A DNA stretch of 64,000 nucleotides from Triticum aestivum (GCF_018294505.1 NC_057803.1:685966010-686030009), one strand, 5' to 3'; positions 44,067-57,471 are shown, counted from the first letter of the stretch. The notes: generated from the letters alone by a model not told the origin. Made by a program: numbers and translations.

Positions 44067-45649
44067 TGCTACCTCTTGAGCACTGTGTTAGTTTTCCCCG
44101 AAGACGAAGGGATGATGCAGCAAAGTAGCGCAACTATTTCCCTCGGTATTTGAGAACCAAGGTATCAATCCAGTAGGAGGCTACGCGCGAGTCCCTCATA
44201 CCTGCACAAAACAAATAAATCCTCGCAACCAACGCAAATAGGGGTTGTCAATCCCTATAAGCCCACTTACGAGTGTGAGATCTGATAGATATGATAAGAT
44301 AATATTTTTGGTATTTTTATGATAAAGATGCAAAGTAAAATAAAGGCAAAGTAAATAGCAAAGGAAATAACTAAGTAGTAGGAGATTAATATGATGAAGA
44401 TAGACCCGGGGGCCATAGGTTTCACTAGTGGCTTCTCTCGAGAGCATAAGTATTCTACGGTGGGTGAACAAATTACTGTTGAGCAATTGACAGAATTGAG
44501 CATAGTTATGAGAATATCTAGGTATGATCATGTATATAGGCATCACGTCCAAGACAAGTAGACCGACTCTTGCCTGCATCTACTACTATTACTCCACTCA
44601 TTGACCGCTATCCAGCATGCATCTAGAGTATTAAGTTAAAAACAGAGTAACGCCTTAAGTAAGATGACATGATGTAGAGGGATAGACTCATGCAATATGA
44701 TGAAAACCCCATCTTTTTATCCTCGATGGCAATAATACAATACGTGCCTTGCTGCCCCTACTGTCATTGGGAAAGGACACCGCAAGATTGAACCCAAAGC
44801 TAAGCACTTCTCCCATTGCAAGAAAGATCAATCTAGTAGGCCAAACCAAACTGATAATTCGAAGAGACTTGCAAAGATAACCAATCATACATAAAAGAAT
44901 TCAGAGAAGATTCAAATATTATTCATAGATAGACTTGATCATAAACCCACAATTCATTGGTCTCAACAAACACACCGCAAAAAGAAGATTACATCAAATA
45001 GTTCTCCACAAGAGAGGGGGGGAACATTGTATTGATATCCAAAAAGAGAGAAGAAGCCATCTAGCTACTAAGTATGGACCCGTAGGTCTGACGTAAACTA
45101 CTCACACTTCATCGGAGGGGCTATGGTGTTGATGTAGAAGCCCTCCGTGATCGATGCCCCCTCCGGCGGAGCTCCGGATCAGGCCCCAAGATGGGATCTC
45201 GTGGATACAGAAAGTTATGGCGGTGGAATTAGGGTTTTGGCTCTGTATCTGATCGTTTGGGGGTACGTAGGTATATATAGGAGGAAGGAGTATGTCGGTG
45301 GAGCAACACGGGCCCCACGAGGGTGGAGGGCCCGCCTAGGGGGGTGGTAAGCGCCCCCTACCTCGTGGCCTCCTCTTTTCTTTCTTGACATAGGGTCCAA
45401 GTCTCCCGGGTCTTGTTTGTTGAGAAAATCACATTCCCGAAGGTTTCATTCCGTTTGGACTCCGTTTGATATTCCTTTTCTTCGAAACCCTAAAACAGGC
45501 AAAAAACAGCAATTCTGGGCTGGGCCTCCGGTTAATAGGTTAGTCCCAAAAATAATATAAAAGTGGATAATAAAGCCCAATAATGTCCAAAGCAGTAGAT
45601 AATATAGCATGGAGCAATCAAAAATTGTAGATACGTTGGAGACGTATCA
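44067..45649 (-). repeat. 3' LTR of Athila element C
   Basis: 1,583 bp. On the minus strand it starts TGATACGTCTCCAACGTATC and ends CAAGAGGTAGCA. It aligns throughout with the B LTRs (50911-52480 and 55917-57471). Confidence 0.92.
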
Positions 45650-47863
45650 AGCATCCCCAAGCTTAATTCCTGCTCGTCCTCGAGTAGGTAAATGATAAAA
45701 ATAGAATTTTTGATGCGGAGTGCTACTTGGCATAATGTTAATGTAATTCTTATTAATTGTGGTATGAATATTCAGATCCGAAAGATTCAAGACAAAAGTT
45801 AATATTGACATAAAAATAATAATAATTCAAGCATACTAACAAAGCAATTATGTCTTCTCAAAATAACATGGCTAAAGAAAGTTATCCCAACAAAATCATA
45901 TAGTCTGGCTATGCTCTATCTTCACCACACAAAATATTTAAATCATGCACAACCCCGATGAAAAGCCAAGCAATTGTTTCATACTTTTGACATTCTCAAA
46001 ACTTTTTCAATCTTCACGCAATACATGAGCGTGAGCCATGGATATAGCACTATAGGTGGAATAGAGTGGTGGTTGTGGAGGAGACAAAAAGGGAGAAGAT
46101 AGTCTCACATCAACTAGGCGTATCAACAGGCTATGGAGATGCCCATCAATAGATATCAATGTGAGTGAGTAGGGATTGCCATGCAACGGATGCACTAGAG
46201 CTATAAGTATATGAAATCTCAAAAAGAAACTAAGTGGGTGTGCATCCAACTTGCTTGCTCATGAAGACCTAGGGCATTTTGAGGAAGCCCATCATTGGAA
46301 TATACAAGCCAAGTTCTATAATGAAAAATTCCCACTAGTATATGAAAGTGATAATATGAGAGACTCTCTACTATGAATATCATGGTGCTACTTTAAAGCA
46401 CAAGTGTGGTAAAAGGATAGTAACATTGTCCCTTCTCTCTTTTTCTCTCATTTTTTGGGGCCTTTTCTCCCTTTTTTGGGCCTCTTTTCTTTCTATTTTT
46501 TTTAATTTTTCGTCCGGAGTCTCATCCCGACTTGTGGGGGAATCATAGTCTCCATCATCCTTTCCTCATTGGGACAATGCTCTAATAATGATGATCATCA
46601 CACTTTTATTTTTCTTACAACTCAACAATTACAACTCGATACTTAGAACAAAGTATGAGTCTATATGAGTGCCTCCGGCGGTGTACCAGGATATGCAATG
46701 ATGCATGAGTGTGTCATAATAAATGAAACGGTGGAAAGTTGCGTGGCAATATATCTCGGAATGGCTATGGAAATGCCATAATAGGTAGGTATGGTGGCTG
46801 TTTTGAGGAAGGTATATGGTGGGTGTATGATACCGGCCGGCGAAAGGTGCACGGTATTAGAGAGGCTAGCAAAGGTGGAAGGGTGAGAGTGTGTATAATC
46901 CATGGACTCAACATTAGTCATAAAGAACTCATATACTTATTGCAAAAATCTACAAGTTATCGAAGCAAAGTATTACGTGCATGCTCCTAGGGGGATATAT
47001 TGGTAGGAAAAGACCATCGCTCGGCCCCGACCGCCACTCATAAGGAAGACAATCAATAAATAAATCATGCTCCGACTTCATCACATAACGGTTCACCATA
47101 TGTGCATGCTACGGGAATCACAAGCTTCAACACAAGTATTTCTCAAATTCACAACTACTCAACTAGCATGACTTTAATATCACCATCTCCATATCTCAAA
47201 ACAATTATCAAGTATAAAACTTATCATAGTATTCAACACACTCATAAGAGAATTTTTTATTCTTGAATACCTAGCATATTAGGATTTTAAGCAAATTACC
47301 ATGCTATTAAGACTCTCAAAATAATCTAAGTGAGGCATGAGAGATCAATAATTTCTATAAAACAAATTCACCACCGTGCTCTAAAAGATATAAGTGAAGT
47401 ACTAGAGCAAAATTATATAGCTCAAAAGATATAAGCGAAGCACATAGAGTATTCTAACAAATTCCAAGTCATGTATGGCTCTATCAAAAGGTGTGTACAG
47501 CAAGGATGATTGTGGTAAACTAAAAAGCAAAGACTTAAATAATACAAGATGCTCCAAGCAAAACACATATCATGTGGCGAATAAAAATATAGCTCCAAGT
47601 AAAGTTACCGATAGAAGTAGACGAAAGAGGGGATGCCCTACGACAAGGATGATTGTGGTAAACTAAAAAGCAAAGACTCAAATAATACAAGACGCTCCAA
47701 GCAAAACACATATCATGTGGCAAATAAAAATATAGCTCCAAGTAAAGTTACCGATAGAAGTAGACGAAAGAGGGGATGCCTTCCGGGGCATCCCCAAGCT
47801 TTGGCTTTTAGGTGTCCCTAGATTATCTGGGGGTGCCATGGGCATCCCCAAGCTTAGGCTCTT
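45650..47863. other. Non-coding interior of Athila element C with a 143-bp tandem duplication
   Basis: No credible ORF. It is homologous to the B interior but retains about 390 bp (46275-46665, T-rich, with tttttctctcattttttggg) that B has lost. Positions 47501-47643 and 47644-47786 are near-identical tandem copies (caaggatgattgtggtaaac...), present once in B. Several copies of the polypurine-like ggcatccccaagctt occur near 47790-47850. Confidence 0.7.
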
Positions 47864-48337
47864 TGTCGGTGTCAAAACCGGCGGATCTCGGGTAGGGGGT
47901 CCCGAACTGTGCGTCTGAGGCGGATGGTAACAGGAGGCAGGGGACACGATGTTTTTACCCAGGTTCGGTCCCTCTTGATGGAGGTAAAACCCTAAGTCCT
48001 GCTTGATTATTCTTGATAATATGAGTAGTACAAGAGTTGATCTACCTCGAGATCGGAGAGGCTAAACCCTAGAATCTAGCCTATGGTATGATTGTATGTT
48101 GTCCTACGGACTAAGACCCTCCAGTTTATATAGACACTGGAGGGGGCTAGGGTTACACAAGGTCGGTTACAAAGGAGGAGATATACATATCTGTATTGCC
48201 TAGCTTGCCTTCCACGCCAAGGAGAGTCCCATTAGGACACGGGACGAAGTCTTCAATCTTGTATCTTCATAGTCCAACAGTCCGTCCAAAGGATATAGTC
48301 CGGCTGTCCGGAGACCCCCTAATCCAGGACTCCCTTA
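47864..48337 (-). repeat. 3' LTR of Gypsy D
   Basis: 474 bp. On the plus strand it reads tgtcggtgtcaaaacc to gactccctta; on the minus strand it starts TAAGGGAGTCC (TG mutated to TA) and ends ACACCGACA. The purine-rich ggttcaggggctac precedes it on the minus strand. TATA tctatataaac is on the minus strand at about 48124-48135. Confidence 0.92.
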
Positions 48338-48770
48338 GTAGCCCCTGAACCAGGCTTCAATGACGATGAGTCCGGCGGCAGTGTTGTCTTCGGCATTGCA
48401 AGGTGGGTTCTTCCTCCGAATACACCACATAAGAGTTTGAATACAAGGATAGTGTCCGACCCTGCAAAATTAGTTCCACATACCACCATAGAGATAATAA
48501 TATTTCCACAAATCCAATCTGCTGACACGTTTTGGCAGCATGACATCATGCCATGGCCCGGTAATTATTCGAACCGTTTTCCTTAACCAGCCCCGCACAT
48601 AACGCGAGGCAGTTTTCTTGACACGTCTTGTCAAAGCAGAGATCGTGTTTCCCTTATTACAGGATTCTCATCAATACGGACGTGGGTAACCCAACCGCGC
48701 CATCAATTGTGACGCTTGGGGGATAAGCGAGTTTTACCAGGCTAGTGGGGGCGCATAGTTTAGTCCGCCC

Positions 48771-48780
48771 TTATAAAGGG
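48771..48780 (+). promoter_or_regulatory. TATA element of the antisense gene, D
   Basis: The sequence cgcccttataaagggataag lies 113-122 bp upstream of the ATG at 48893. It is conserved in the other two copies. Confidence 0.6.
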
Positions 48781-50910
48781 ATAAGATCTCACCTTTTTCT
48801 ACCCACGCCTTCTTCCTCCTTGCTCATCCATTCTCGCGCACTCGAGCTCTAGCGCCCAAGTCCGCATCCTCCTCCTCAACTCTCTCCAAAACATGTCTGG
48901 AGCGGGAGGCAAGTGGATGGCCTCCTCCGTCACGGAGGGGCACATCAAAAAGTTGCGCGGAGCCGGATACTTAGCCGCGGACATCGCGCACCGGCTGCCA
49001 GCCGCGGGGCAGGTCATCCCTACCCCAGAACCTCATGAGAGGGTGGTCTTTCTCCCCCACTTCGTCCGCGGACTGGGGTTTTCCCTCCATCCATTTGTCT
49101 GCGGCCTCATGTTCTATTATGGGCTGGACTTTCATGATCTGGCCCCGAACTTCATCCTCAACATCTCGGCATTCATCGTCGTGTGCGATGCTTTCCTCCG
49201 CATCCGGACCCACTTCGGCCTATGGCTGAAGACCTTTAATATCAAGCCGAAGGTTGTAGGCGGCCAACAAGCGGAATGCGGTGGAGCCATGATGGGAAAA
49301 ATGCCCAATGTTGCATGGCTCGAGGGCTCCTTCATGGAGACCGTAAAGGGGTGGCAATCGGGGTGGTTCTATATCACCGAGCCGTGTGACACCAACTGGG
49401 TGGCGGCCCCCGAATTTTGATCCGGAATCCCCACGTGGCTCACTTCCTGGAAGGAGAAGGGCCTGTCCTGGGGTTCATCAGTGGAGCTGGACGGACTCCA
49501 GAAATGTATCCGGAACATGACAAGCAAGAAACTTAAGCTTGTCAACATAGTCCAAGTCATGCTCTTCCGCTGGATCCTCCCGTGTCAGCAACGGGATTTC
49601 AACTTATGGGAGTTCGACCCGGCCCGGCACCAGACTCTAAGCGAGCTCTTCGACACGACGCACAAAGACGTCTGGAGGGTGCTGTTCAAGGGCGCCGAGG
49701 TCCCTCCCTCTCTCATCGAGGAGCGCAGGCTAAGGGCGAAGCGCCCTGCGAATCCGGTAAGTTCTGTACATTTGGTAGGATATTTATTTCCCATAGCTTA
49801 ACCATGTGCGGGGTTTGAGCTCTCATGCCTTTAACAGGACTGGGTGGAGGCACCGGAGCAGATTAACTGTCCGCCCCCCTACCCGAAGACACCGCGGACG
49901 CTCTCCTAACGGAGATACTGACTCCGGCTCCTTATAAGGTGTCGGAGAACGCCAAGAAGAAGGCCAAGGGAACCCGAAAGAGTTCCCGGCGCCAGGTGGT
50001 ATCAGACTCATCGTCCGATAACTCCGCGACGTACTCCTCCCATGAAGACGAGGAGGAAGATGAAGATTCTCCCCCTCCAGTCGGGGAGACAAGAAAAGGA
50101 AGGCCGCCCCAACTGAGGAGGCCGAAGGGTCCAAGAAGGGAAGGACTCTTCTTCCGAACTGCTCCACCACCGTCGCCGAAGGCGAAGACGAGTGGCTGCT
50201 CAGGGCCAAGCTGCTGGCGAAGTCGTAAGTATTCGGATACCAGAATAACTCATAGCATACCTTTGTCGCACTACTTCTCCTAATGCTGAATATGATTATG
50301 CAGACCGCCCCGAGCCCGTATCGACGTGTCCTTGTCGGACGGCTCCTTGGATTCGTCGGATATGGATAGCGATCCACTTCTGACTGCCTCCTCCCCTTTC
50401 CCTACGGACAATGCCGAGGTATTGTCTCCAGGGGCACCGAGCCGGGGGGAAATAGTCCCGGAGGCGCCTCAAGGCGACCTTCCGGACCCCAGGAGCAAAG
50501 CTCCCCGGGGCTCCAAGTTCGGCTCTCAGCCGAACACCGTGCTGGAACCTCCAGTGGCTCCGGACTCGGGCAGGCGGCTCCCTTCCAAAAGGGGTAAGAC
50601 GCCCGTGCCGGTGACCTCTGTCAGTACAGAGGCACTGGACAGCCTGCTGGGAGCGCTTCGCAACGCTTCCATCGATGAAGAGGACTGCACTATTATGAGT
50701 GCGGTGATCGAGAAGGTTCAGTCCGCCAAGAGCGGACTGACTGAAGCCTGTGCCAGCATTCTAACAAGCTTTGTGGTAAGTATTTAAAATATAGGAAAAA
50801 TATTACTGCATAGATAGTAGCCCCTGATGCTCTGTTTGGTGTTCACAAAGAAAAGCCGAATAGAGGATCAAATAATATCTGCAGGAGTCTAATATAAGTA
50901 TGTCTATATG

Positions 50911-52480
50911 TGCTACGTCTTGAGCTTGCGTTGGTTTTCCCCGAAGAGGAAGGGATGATGCAGCAGAGTAGCGTAAGTATTTCCCTCAGTTTTTGAGAAC
51001 CAAGGTATCAATCCAGTAGGAGGCCACGCTCAAGTCCCTCATACCTGCACAAAACGATAGCTACTCGCAACCAACGCGATTAGGGATTGTCAATCCCTTC
51101 ACGGTCACTTACGAGAGTGAGATCTGATAGATATAATATTTTTGGTATTTTTGGTATAAAGATGCAAAGTGTAAAGTAAAGGCAAAGTAAAAAAGCAAAA
51201 CAAGATTAAAATGATGGAGATTGATATGATGAGAATAGACCCGAGGGCCATAGGTTTCACTAGTGGCTTCTCTCAAGAGCATAAGTATTCTACGGTGGGT
51301 GAACAAATTACTGTTGAGCAATTGACAGAATTGAGCATAGTTATGAGAATATCTAGGCATGATCATGTATATAGGCATCACGTCCGTGACAAGTAGACCG
51401 AAACGATTCTGCATCTACTACTATTACTCCACTCATCGACTGCTATCCAGCATGCATCTAGAGTATTAAGTTAAAAATAGAGTAACGCCTTAAGCAAGAT
51501 GACATGATGTAGAGAGATAAATTCATGCAATATGAAATAAACCCCATCTTGTTATCCTTGATGGCAACGATACAGTACGTGCCTTGCTGCCCCTTCTATC
51601 ACTGGGTAAGGACACCGCAAGATCGAACCCAAAGCTAAGCACTTCTCCCATGGCAAGAACTACCAATCTAGTTGGCCAAACCAAATGGATAATTCGAAGA
51701 GACTTGCAAAGATAACCAATTATACATAAAAGAATTCAAAGAAGATTCAAATATTATTCATAGATAGACTTGATCGTAAACCCACAATTCATCGGTCTCA
51801 ACGAGCACACCGCAAAAAGAAGATTACATCGAATAGATCTCCACAAGAGAGGGGGAGAACTTTGTATTGAGATTCAAAGAGAGAGAAGAAGCCATCTAGC
51901 TACTAACTATGGACCCGAAGATCTGAGGTAAACTACTCACCCTTCATCGGGGGGCTAGGATGATGTAGAAGCCCTCCGTGATGACGGCCCTCTCCGGCGG
52001 AGCTCCGGAACAGGCCCCAAGATGGGATCTTGTGGATACAGAAAGTTGCGGCGGTGGAATTAGGTTTTTGGCTCCCGTTCTGATCATTTGGGGGTACGTA
52101 GGTATATATAGGAGGAAGGAGTACGTCGGTGGAGCACCGAGGGGCCCATGAGGCAGGGGGTCGCGCCCTAGGGGGGGGGGCGCCCCCCACCCTCGTGACC
52201 TCCTCTTTGACTCCCTGGAGTAGGGTCCAAGTCTCCTGGATCAAGTTCGGTGAGAAAATCACGTTCCCGAAGATTTTATTCCGTTTGGAATCTGTTTGAT
52301 ATTCTGTTTCTCTGAAACACTGAAATAGGCAAAAAAGCAGCAATTCTGGGCTGGGCCTCCGGTTAATAGGTTAGTCCCAAAAATAATATAAAAGTGGAAA
52401 ATAAAGCCCAATATAGTCCAAAACAGTAGATAATATATCATAGAGCAATCAAAAATTATAGATACGTTGGAGACGTATCA
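50911..52480 (-). repeat. 3' LTR of Athila element B
   Basis: 1,570 bp, left copy on the plus strand (tgctacgtcttgagc to gagacgtatca). Highly similar to 55917-57471. Confidence 0.95.
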
Positions 52481-54866
52481 GGCATCCCCAAGCTTAATTC
52501 AAGCTCGTCCTCGAGTAGGTAAATGATAAAAAGAGAATTTTTGATGCGGAGTGCTACTTGGCATAATTTCAATGCAAATATTCTTAATTGTGATATGAAT
52601 ATTCAGATTCGAAAGATTCAAGACAAAAGTTTATATTGACATAAAAATAATAATACTTCAAGCATACTAATAAAGCAATTATGTCTTCTCAAAATAACAT
52701 GGCCCAAGAAAGGTATCCCTACAAAATCATATAGTCTGGCTATGCTCTATCTTCATCACACAAAGTATTTAAATCATGCACAACCCCGATGACAAGCCAA
52801 GCAATTGTTTCATACTCTAACTTTTTCAAAACTTTTTCAATCTTCACGCAATACATGAGCGTGAGCCATGGATATAGCACTATAGGTGGAATATAATGGT
52901 GGTTGGGGAGAAGACAAAAAGGAGAAGATAGTCTCACATCAACTAGGCGTATCAATGGGCTATGGAGATGCCCATCAATAGATATCAATGTGAGTGAGTA
53001 GGGATTGCCATGCAACGGATGCACTAGAGCTATAAATGTATGAAAGCTCAAAAATAAACTAAGTGGGTGTGCATCCAACTTGCTTGCTCACGAAGACCTA
53101 GGGCAATATGAATGCCTCTGGCGGTGTACCGGGATATGCAATGATGCATGAGTGTGTCATAATAAACGAAACGGTGGAAAGTTGCATGGCAATATATCTC
53201 GGAATGGCTATGGAAATGCCATAATAGGTAGGTATGGTGGCTGTTTTGAGGAAGGTATATGGTAGGTGTATGATACCGGCGAAAGATGCGTGGTATTAGA
53301 GAGTCTAGCAAAGGTGGAATGGTGAGAGTGCGTATAATCCATGGACTCAACATTAGTCATAAAGAACTCATATACTTATTGCAAAAATCTAGAAGTTATC
53401 AAAGCAAAGTATTACGCGCATTCTCCTAGGGGGATAGATTGGTAGGAAAAGACCGTCGCTCGACCCCGACCGCCACTCATAAGGAAGACAATCAATAAAT
53501 AAATCATGCTCCGACTTCATCACATTAATGGTTCACCATATGTGCATGCTACGGGAATCACAAACTTTAACACAAGTATTCTTTAAATTCACAACTACTC
53601 AACTAGCATGACTTTAATATTATCACCTCCATATGTCAAAACAATTATCATGCTTCAATCTTTTCTTAGTATTCAGCACACTCAAAAGAAAGTTTCACAA
53701 ATCTTGAATACCAAGCATATTATTATTAAGAAAATTACCATGCTATTAAAAGACTCTCAAAATAATTTAAGTGAAGCATGAGAGATCAATAGTTTCTTTA
53801 AAACAAATCCACCACCGTGCTCTAAAAGATCTAAGTGAAGCACATAGAGCAAAATTATAATGCTCAAAAGATATAAGTGAAGCACATAGAGCAAAACTAC
53901 TTAGCTCAAAAGATATAAGTGAAGCACATAGAGTATTCTATCAAATTTTAATTCATGAATGGCTCTCTCAAAAGGTGTATACAGCAAGGATGATTGTGGC
54001 ATACTGAGACACAAAGACACAAATAATACAAGATGCTCCAAGCAAAACACATATCATGTTGGTGAATAAAAATATAGCTCCAAGTAAATTACCGATGGAA
54101 GTGGACGAAAGAGGGGATGCCTTCCGGGGCATCCCCAAGCTTTGACTTTTTGGTGTCCTTGGATTATCTTGGGGGTTCCATGGGCATCCCCAAGCTTAGG
54201 CTCTTGCCACTCCTTGTTCCATAATCCATCATCACAAGAATTCACCCAAAACTTGAAAACTTCACAACACAAAACTTAAAGAAGAAAACTTGTGAGCTCC
54301 GTTAGCGAAAGAAAACAAAAGACCACTTCAAGGTACTGTAATGAACTCATTCTTTATTTATATTGGTGTTAAACCTACTGTATTCCACCTTCTATATGGA
54401 TTATAAACTATTTTACTAGCCATAGATTCATCAGAATAAGCAAACAACACACGAAAAACAGAATCTGTCAAAACAGAACAGTCTGTAGTAATCTGTAGCT
54501 AGCGCAAGATCTGGAACCCCAAAAATTCTAAAATAAATTGCTGGACGTGAGGAATTTATCTATTAATCATGTTCAAAAATAATTAACTAAATAGAACTCT
54601 TCAAATAAAAATGACAGCAGTTCTCGTGAGCACTAAAGTTTCTGTTTTTTTACAGCAAGTTCATCAAGACTTTCCCCAAGTCTTCCCAACGGTTCTACTT
54701 GGCACAAACACTAATTAAACACAAAAAACACAACCAAAACAGAGGATAAATAATTTATTTATTACTAAACAGGAGCAAAAAGTAGGGAATAAAAATAAAA
54801 TTGGGTTGCCTCCCAACAAGCGCTATCGTTTAACGCCCCTAGCTAGGCATAAAAGCGAGGATAGAT
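52481..54866. other. Non-coding interior of Athila element B
   Basis: No credible gene. 52481-54205 matches the interior of C with one 390-bp deletion near 53105 and without the 143-bp duplication. 54206-54866 has the Sabrina-like phrase gggttgcctcccaacaagcg near 54804. Three purine-rich AAGCTTGGGGATGCC-like words (minus strand) lie near the 3' LTR and around 54135-54200. Confidence 0.7.
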
Positions 54867-55679
54867 CTAGGTATTGCCATCTTTAGTAGGCAATTCTTTG
54901 ATGAGGCATCTATTTCCCTTAGGAATTTCTTTCTTTCTAGTGATTATCAAACTTTTAGGCACAAGATCGAAAAAATCATTTGTAGCAATTGGTTCCTTAA
55001 TGATAGCAAAAAGATTGGGATGAATACTTATAGATGTAAGATCCGCAGTTTCCTTACTAGATGATTCACCCTTATTTTTAGGAACATACATAAGCTTGGC
55101 AATTTTAGTAGGAGGACTCGGAGTATTCTTTACGTACGAAAAAGCGGTTCCCAAGTTTGTAATGATACCCTCAAGTTTATCAATTCTAGTAGAATCTAAA
55201 TTTATCTTCTCATTGACTATGGGTTCCTTTTCCTTAATATTTTTCAGAGTCATTCCTACCTTAGATCCATATTGAGTAATTTGATTGTGGATCTTTTTAT
55301 CTAGATGTTCAATTAATTCAATAGTAGCAACTTTATTTTCAATAATTTCAAGTCTTTGCATAACATGCTCCAAAGTTAACATGGTTCCATTAACCAAAAG
55401 AGGTGGTGAGCCAAATAAATTTAGCATAGCATTATAAGAATCAAAAGTATGGCTACCCAAGAAGTTCCCTCCGGTAATGGTATCGAGGATATATCTATAC
55501 CAAGGATTAACACCTACATAAAAATTGCGGAGAAGAACTAAGGTAGATTGCTTCCTGGTAGATCTATTTTGAGCATTACAAATTCTATACCAGGCATCTT
55601 TTAGATTTTCTCCCTCCCTTTGTTTAAAATTTAGAACTTCACTCTCGGGAGACAACGGAGAAGAAAGGGGACTAGCCAT
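54867..55679 (-). CDS. Truncated Gag protein of Athila element B
   Basis: An intact frame of 270 residues from ATG 55679 (MASPLSSPLSPESEVLNF) to a stop at 54867. An upstream in-frame ATG at 55817 adds a hydrophobic leader that is low-complexity and lies in the 5' untranslated region, so I prefer the internal start. The KQREGENLKDAWYRICNAQ and LLRNFYVGVNPWYRYILD blocks are the conserved core of the Athila-type gag domain. The rest is Lys/Glu/Ile-rich (MQRLEIIENKVATIELIEHL), consistent with a coiled coil. A full Athila Gag is much longer and runs into protease; here it ends KDGNT, so pol has been deleted. Gag would form the nucleocapsid-like particle. It could still be translated, but no enzyme accompanies it. 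Confidence 0.8.
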   Translation of the reverse strand: MASPLSSPLSPESEVLNFKQREGENLKDAWYRICNAQNRSTRKQSTLVLLRNFYVGVNPWYRYILDTITGGNFLGSHTFDSYNAMLNLFGSPPLLVNGTMLTLEHVMQRLEIIENKVATIELIEHLDKKIHNQITQYGSKVGMTLKNIKEKEPIVNEKINLDSTRIDKLEGIITNLGTAFSYVKNTPSPPTKIAKLMYVPKNKGESSSKETADLTSISIHPNLFAIIKEPIATNDFFDLVPKSLIITRKKEIPKGNRCLIKELPTKDGNT

Positions 55680-55887
55680 GACGACAAGCAAACAAACTAG
55701 CACGCGAGCAAACAAGAGCAAACGGGCAAAAGAGGCAAATAGAGAGGGAGGATAGAGAGAGAGAGAGGGAGAATAAAACGGCAAGGGTGAAGTGGGGGAG
55801 AGGAAAACGAGAGGCAAATGGCAAATAATGTAATGCGAGAGATAGGGATTGTGATGGGTACTTGGTATGTTGACTTTTTGCGTAGAC

Positions 55888-55905
55888 TCCCCGGCAACGG
55901 CGCCA
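55888..55905 (-). promoter_or_regulatory. Primer-binding site of Athila element B
   Basis: On the minus strand TGGCGCCGTTGCCGGGGA follows shortly after the 5' LTR. This is the usual Athila-type site in Triticeae and fixes the element's orientation. Confidence 0.85.
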
Positions 55906-55916
55906 GAAATCCTTCT

Positions 55917-57471
55917 TGCTACGTCTTGAGCTTGCGTTGGTTTTCCCCAAAGAGGAAGGGATGATGCAGTAGAGTAGCGTAAGTATTTCCCTCAGTTTTT
56001 GAGAACCAAGGTATCAACCCAGTAGGAGGCCACGCTCAAGTCCCTCGTACCTGCACAAAACGATAGCTACTCGCAACCAACGCGATTAGGGGTTGTCAAT
56101 CCCTTCACGGTCACTTACAAGAGTGAGATCTGATAGATATAATATTTTTGGTATAAAGATGCAAAGTGTAAAGTAAAGGCAAAGTAAAAAAGCAAAACAA
56201 GGTTAAAGTGATGGAGATTGATATGATGAGAATAGACCCGGGGGCCATAGGTTTCACTAGTGGCTTCTCTCAAGAGCATAAGTATTCTACGGTGGGTGAA
56301 CAAATTACTGTTGAGCAATTGACAGAATTGAGCATAGTTATGAGAATATCTAGGCATGATCATGTATATAGGCATCACGTCCGTGACAAGTAGACCGAAA
56401 TGATTCTGCATCTACTACTATTACTCCACTCATCGACCGCTATCCAGCATGCATCTAGAGTATTAAGTTAAAAATAGAGTAACACCTTAAGCAAGATGAC
56501 ATGATGTAGAGAGATAAATTCATGCATATGAAATAAACCCCATCTTGTTATCCTCGATGGCAACGATACAGTATGTGCCTTGCTACCCCTTCTGTCACTG
56601 GGTAAGGACACCGCAAGATCGAACCCAAAGCTAAGCACTTCTCCCATGGCAAGAACTACCAATCTAGTTTGCCAAACCAAACGGATAATTCGAAGAGACT
56701 TGCAAAGATAACCAATCATACATAAAAGAATTGAGAGAAGATTCAAATATTATTCATAGATAGACTTGATCATAAACCCACAATTCATCGGTCTCAACAA
56801 ACACATCGCAAAAAGAAGATTACATCGAATAGATCTCCACAAGAGAGGGGGAGAACTTTGTATTGAGATTCAAAGAGAGAGAAGAAGCCATCTAGATACT
56901 AACTATGGACCCGAAGGTCTGAGGTAAACTACTCACACTTCATCGGAGGGGCTAGGATGATGAAGAAGCCCTCCGTGATGACGGCCCTCTCCGGCGGAGC
57001 TCCGGAACAGGCCCCAAGATGGGATCTCGTGGATACAGGAAGTTGCGGCGGTGTAATTAGGTTTTTGGCTCCCGTTCTGATCGTTTGGGGGTACGTAGGT
57101 ATATATAGGAGGAAGGAGTACGTCGGTGGAGCACCGAGGGGCCCACGAGGCAGGGGGCGTGCTCTAGGGGGGGCGCCCCCACCCTCGTGACCTCCTCTTT
57201 GACTCCCTGGAGTAGGGTCCAAGTCTCCTGGATCACGTTCGGTGAGAAAATCACGTTGCCGAAGATTTTATTCCATTTGGACTCCGTTTGATATTCTGTT
57301 TCTCCGAAACACTGAAATAGGCAAAAAACAACAATTCTGGGCTGGGCCTCCAGTTAATAGGTTAGTCCCAAAAATAATATAAAAGTGGAAAATAAAGCCC
57401 AATATAGTCCAAAACAGTAGATAATATAGCATGGAGCAATCAAAAATTTTAGATACGTTGGAGACGTATCA
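55917..57471 (-). repeat. 5' LTR of Athila element B
   Basis: 1,555 bp. On the minus strand it begins TGATACGTCTCC and ends AAGACGTAGCA, directly followed by the primer-binding region. Confidence 0.95.

Larger units (their letters stand above)
44067..47863 (-). mobile_element. Athila-type (Sabrina/WHAM-like) retrotransposon C, 3' part
   Basis: Minus-oriented: 3' LTR 44067-45649, a polypurine-like AAGCTTGGGGATGC next to it (about 45650-45664), and 2.2 kb of interior up to 47863, where Gypsy element D begins (target-side bases ctctt). The interior matches 52481-54205 of element B. The gag, pol and 5' LTR are not on this side of D. Minus-strand Athila gag at 63057-64000 may be the continuation beyond D. 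Confidence 0.85.
50911..57471 (-). mobile_element. Sabrina/WHAM-like Athila retrotransposon B (internally deleted, gag only)
   Basis: Minus-oriented element of 6.56 kb flanked by a perfect 5-bp target duplication atatg (50906-50910 and 57472-57476). LTRs of 1,570 and 1,555 bp begin TGATACGTCTCCAACGTATC on the minus strand. A primer-binding site follows the 5' LTR and the polypurine-like AAGCTTGGGGATGCC precedes the 3' LTR. The interior is only 3.4 kb: gag N-terminal part and non-coding DNA. Protease, reverse transcriptase, RNase H and integrase are absent. It is inserted into intron 3 of the antisense gene of D and is therefore younger than D. Confidence 0.95.

Noticed and set aside
45147..45350. 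Short ORFs within Athila LTRs (also 51109-51414, 56115-56411 and others)
   Set aside because: Recurrent LTR frames shared between copies, without codon structure.
55680..55817. Upstream extension of the Athila Gag to the ATG at 55817
   Set aside because: The extension is Leu/Ser/Pro low complexity encoded by purine-rich leader DNA; the ATG at 55679 gives the usual MASP-type Gag start.
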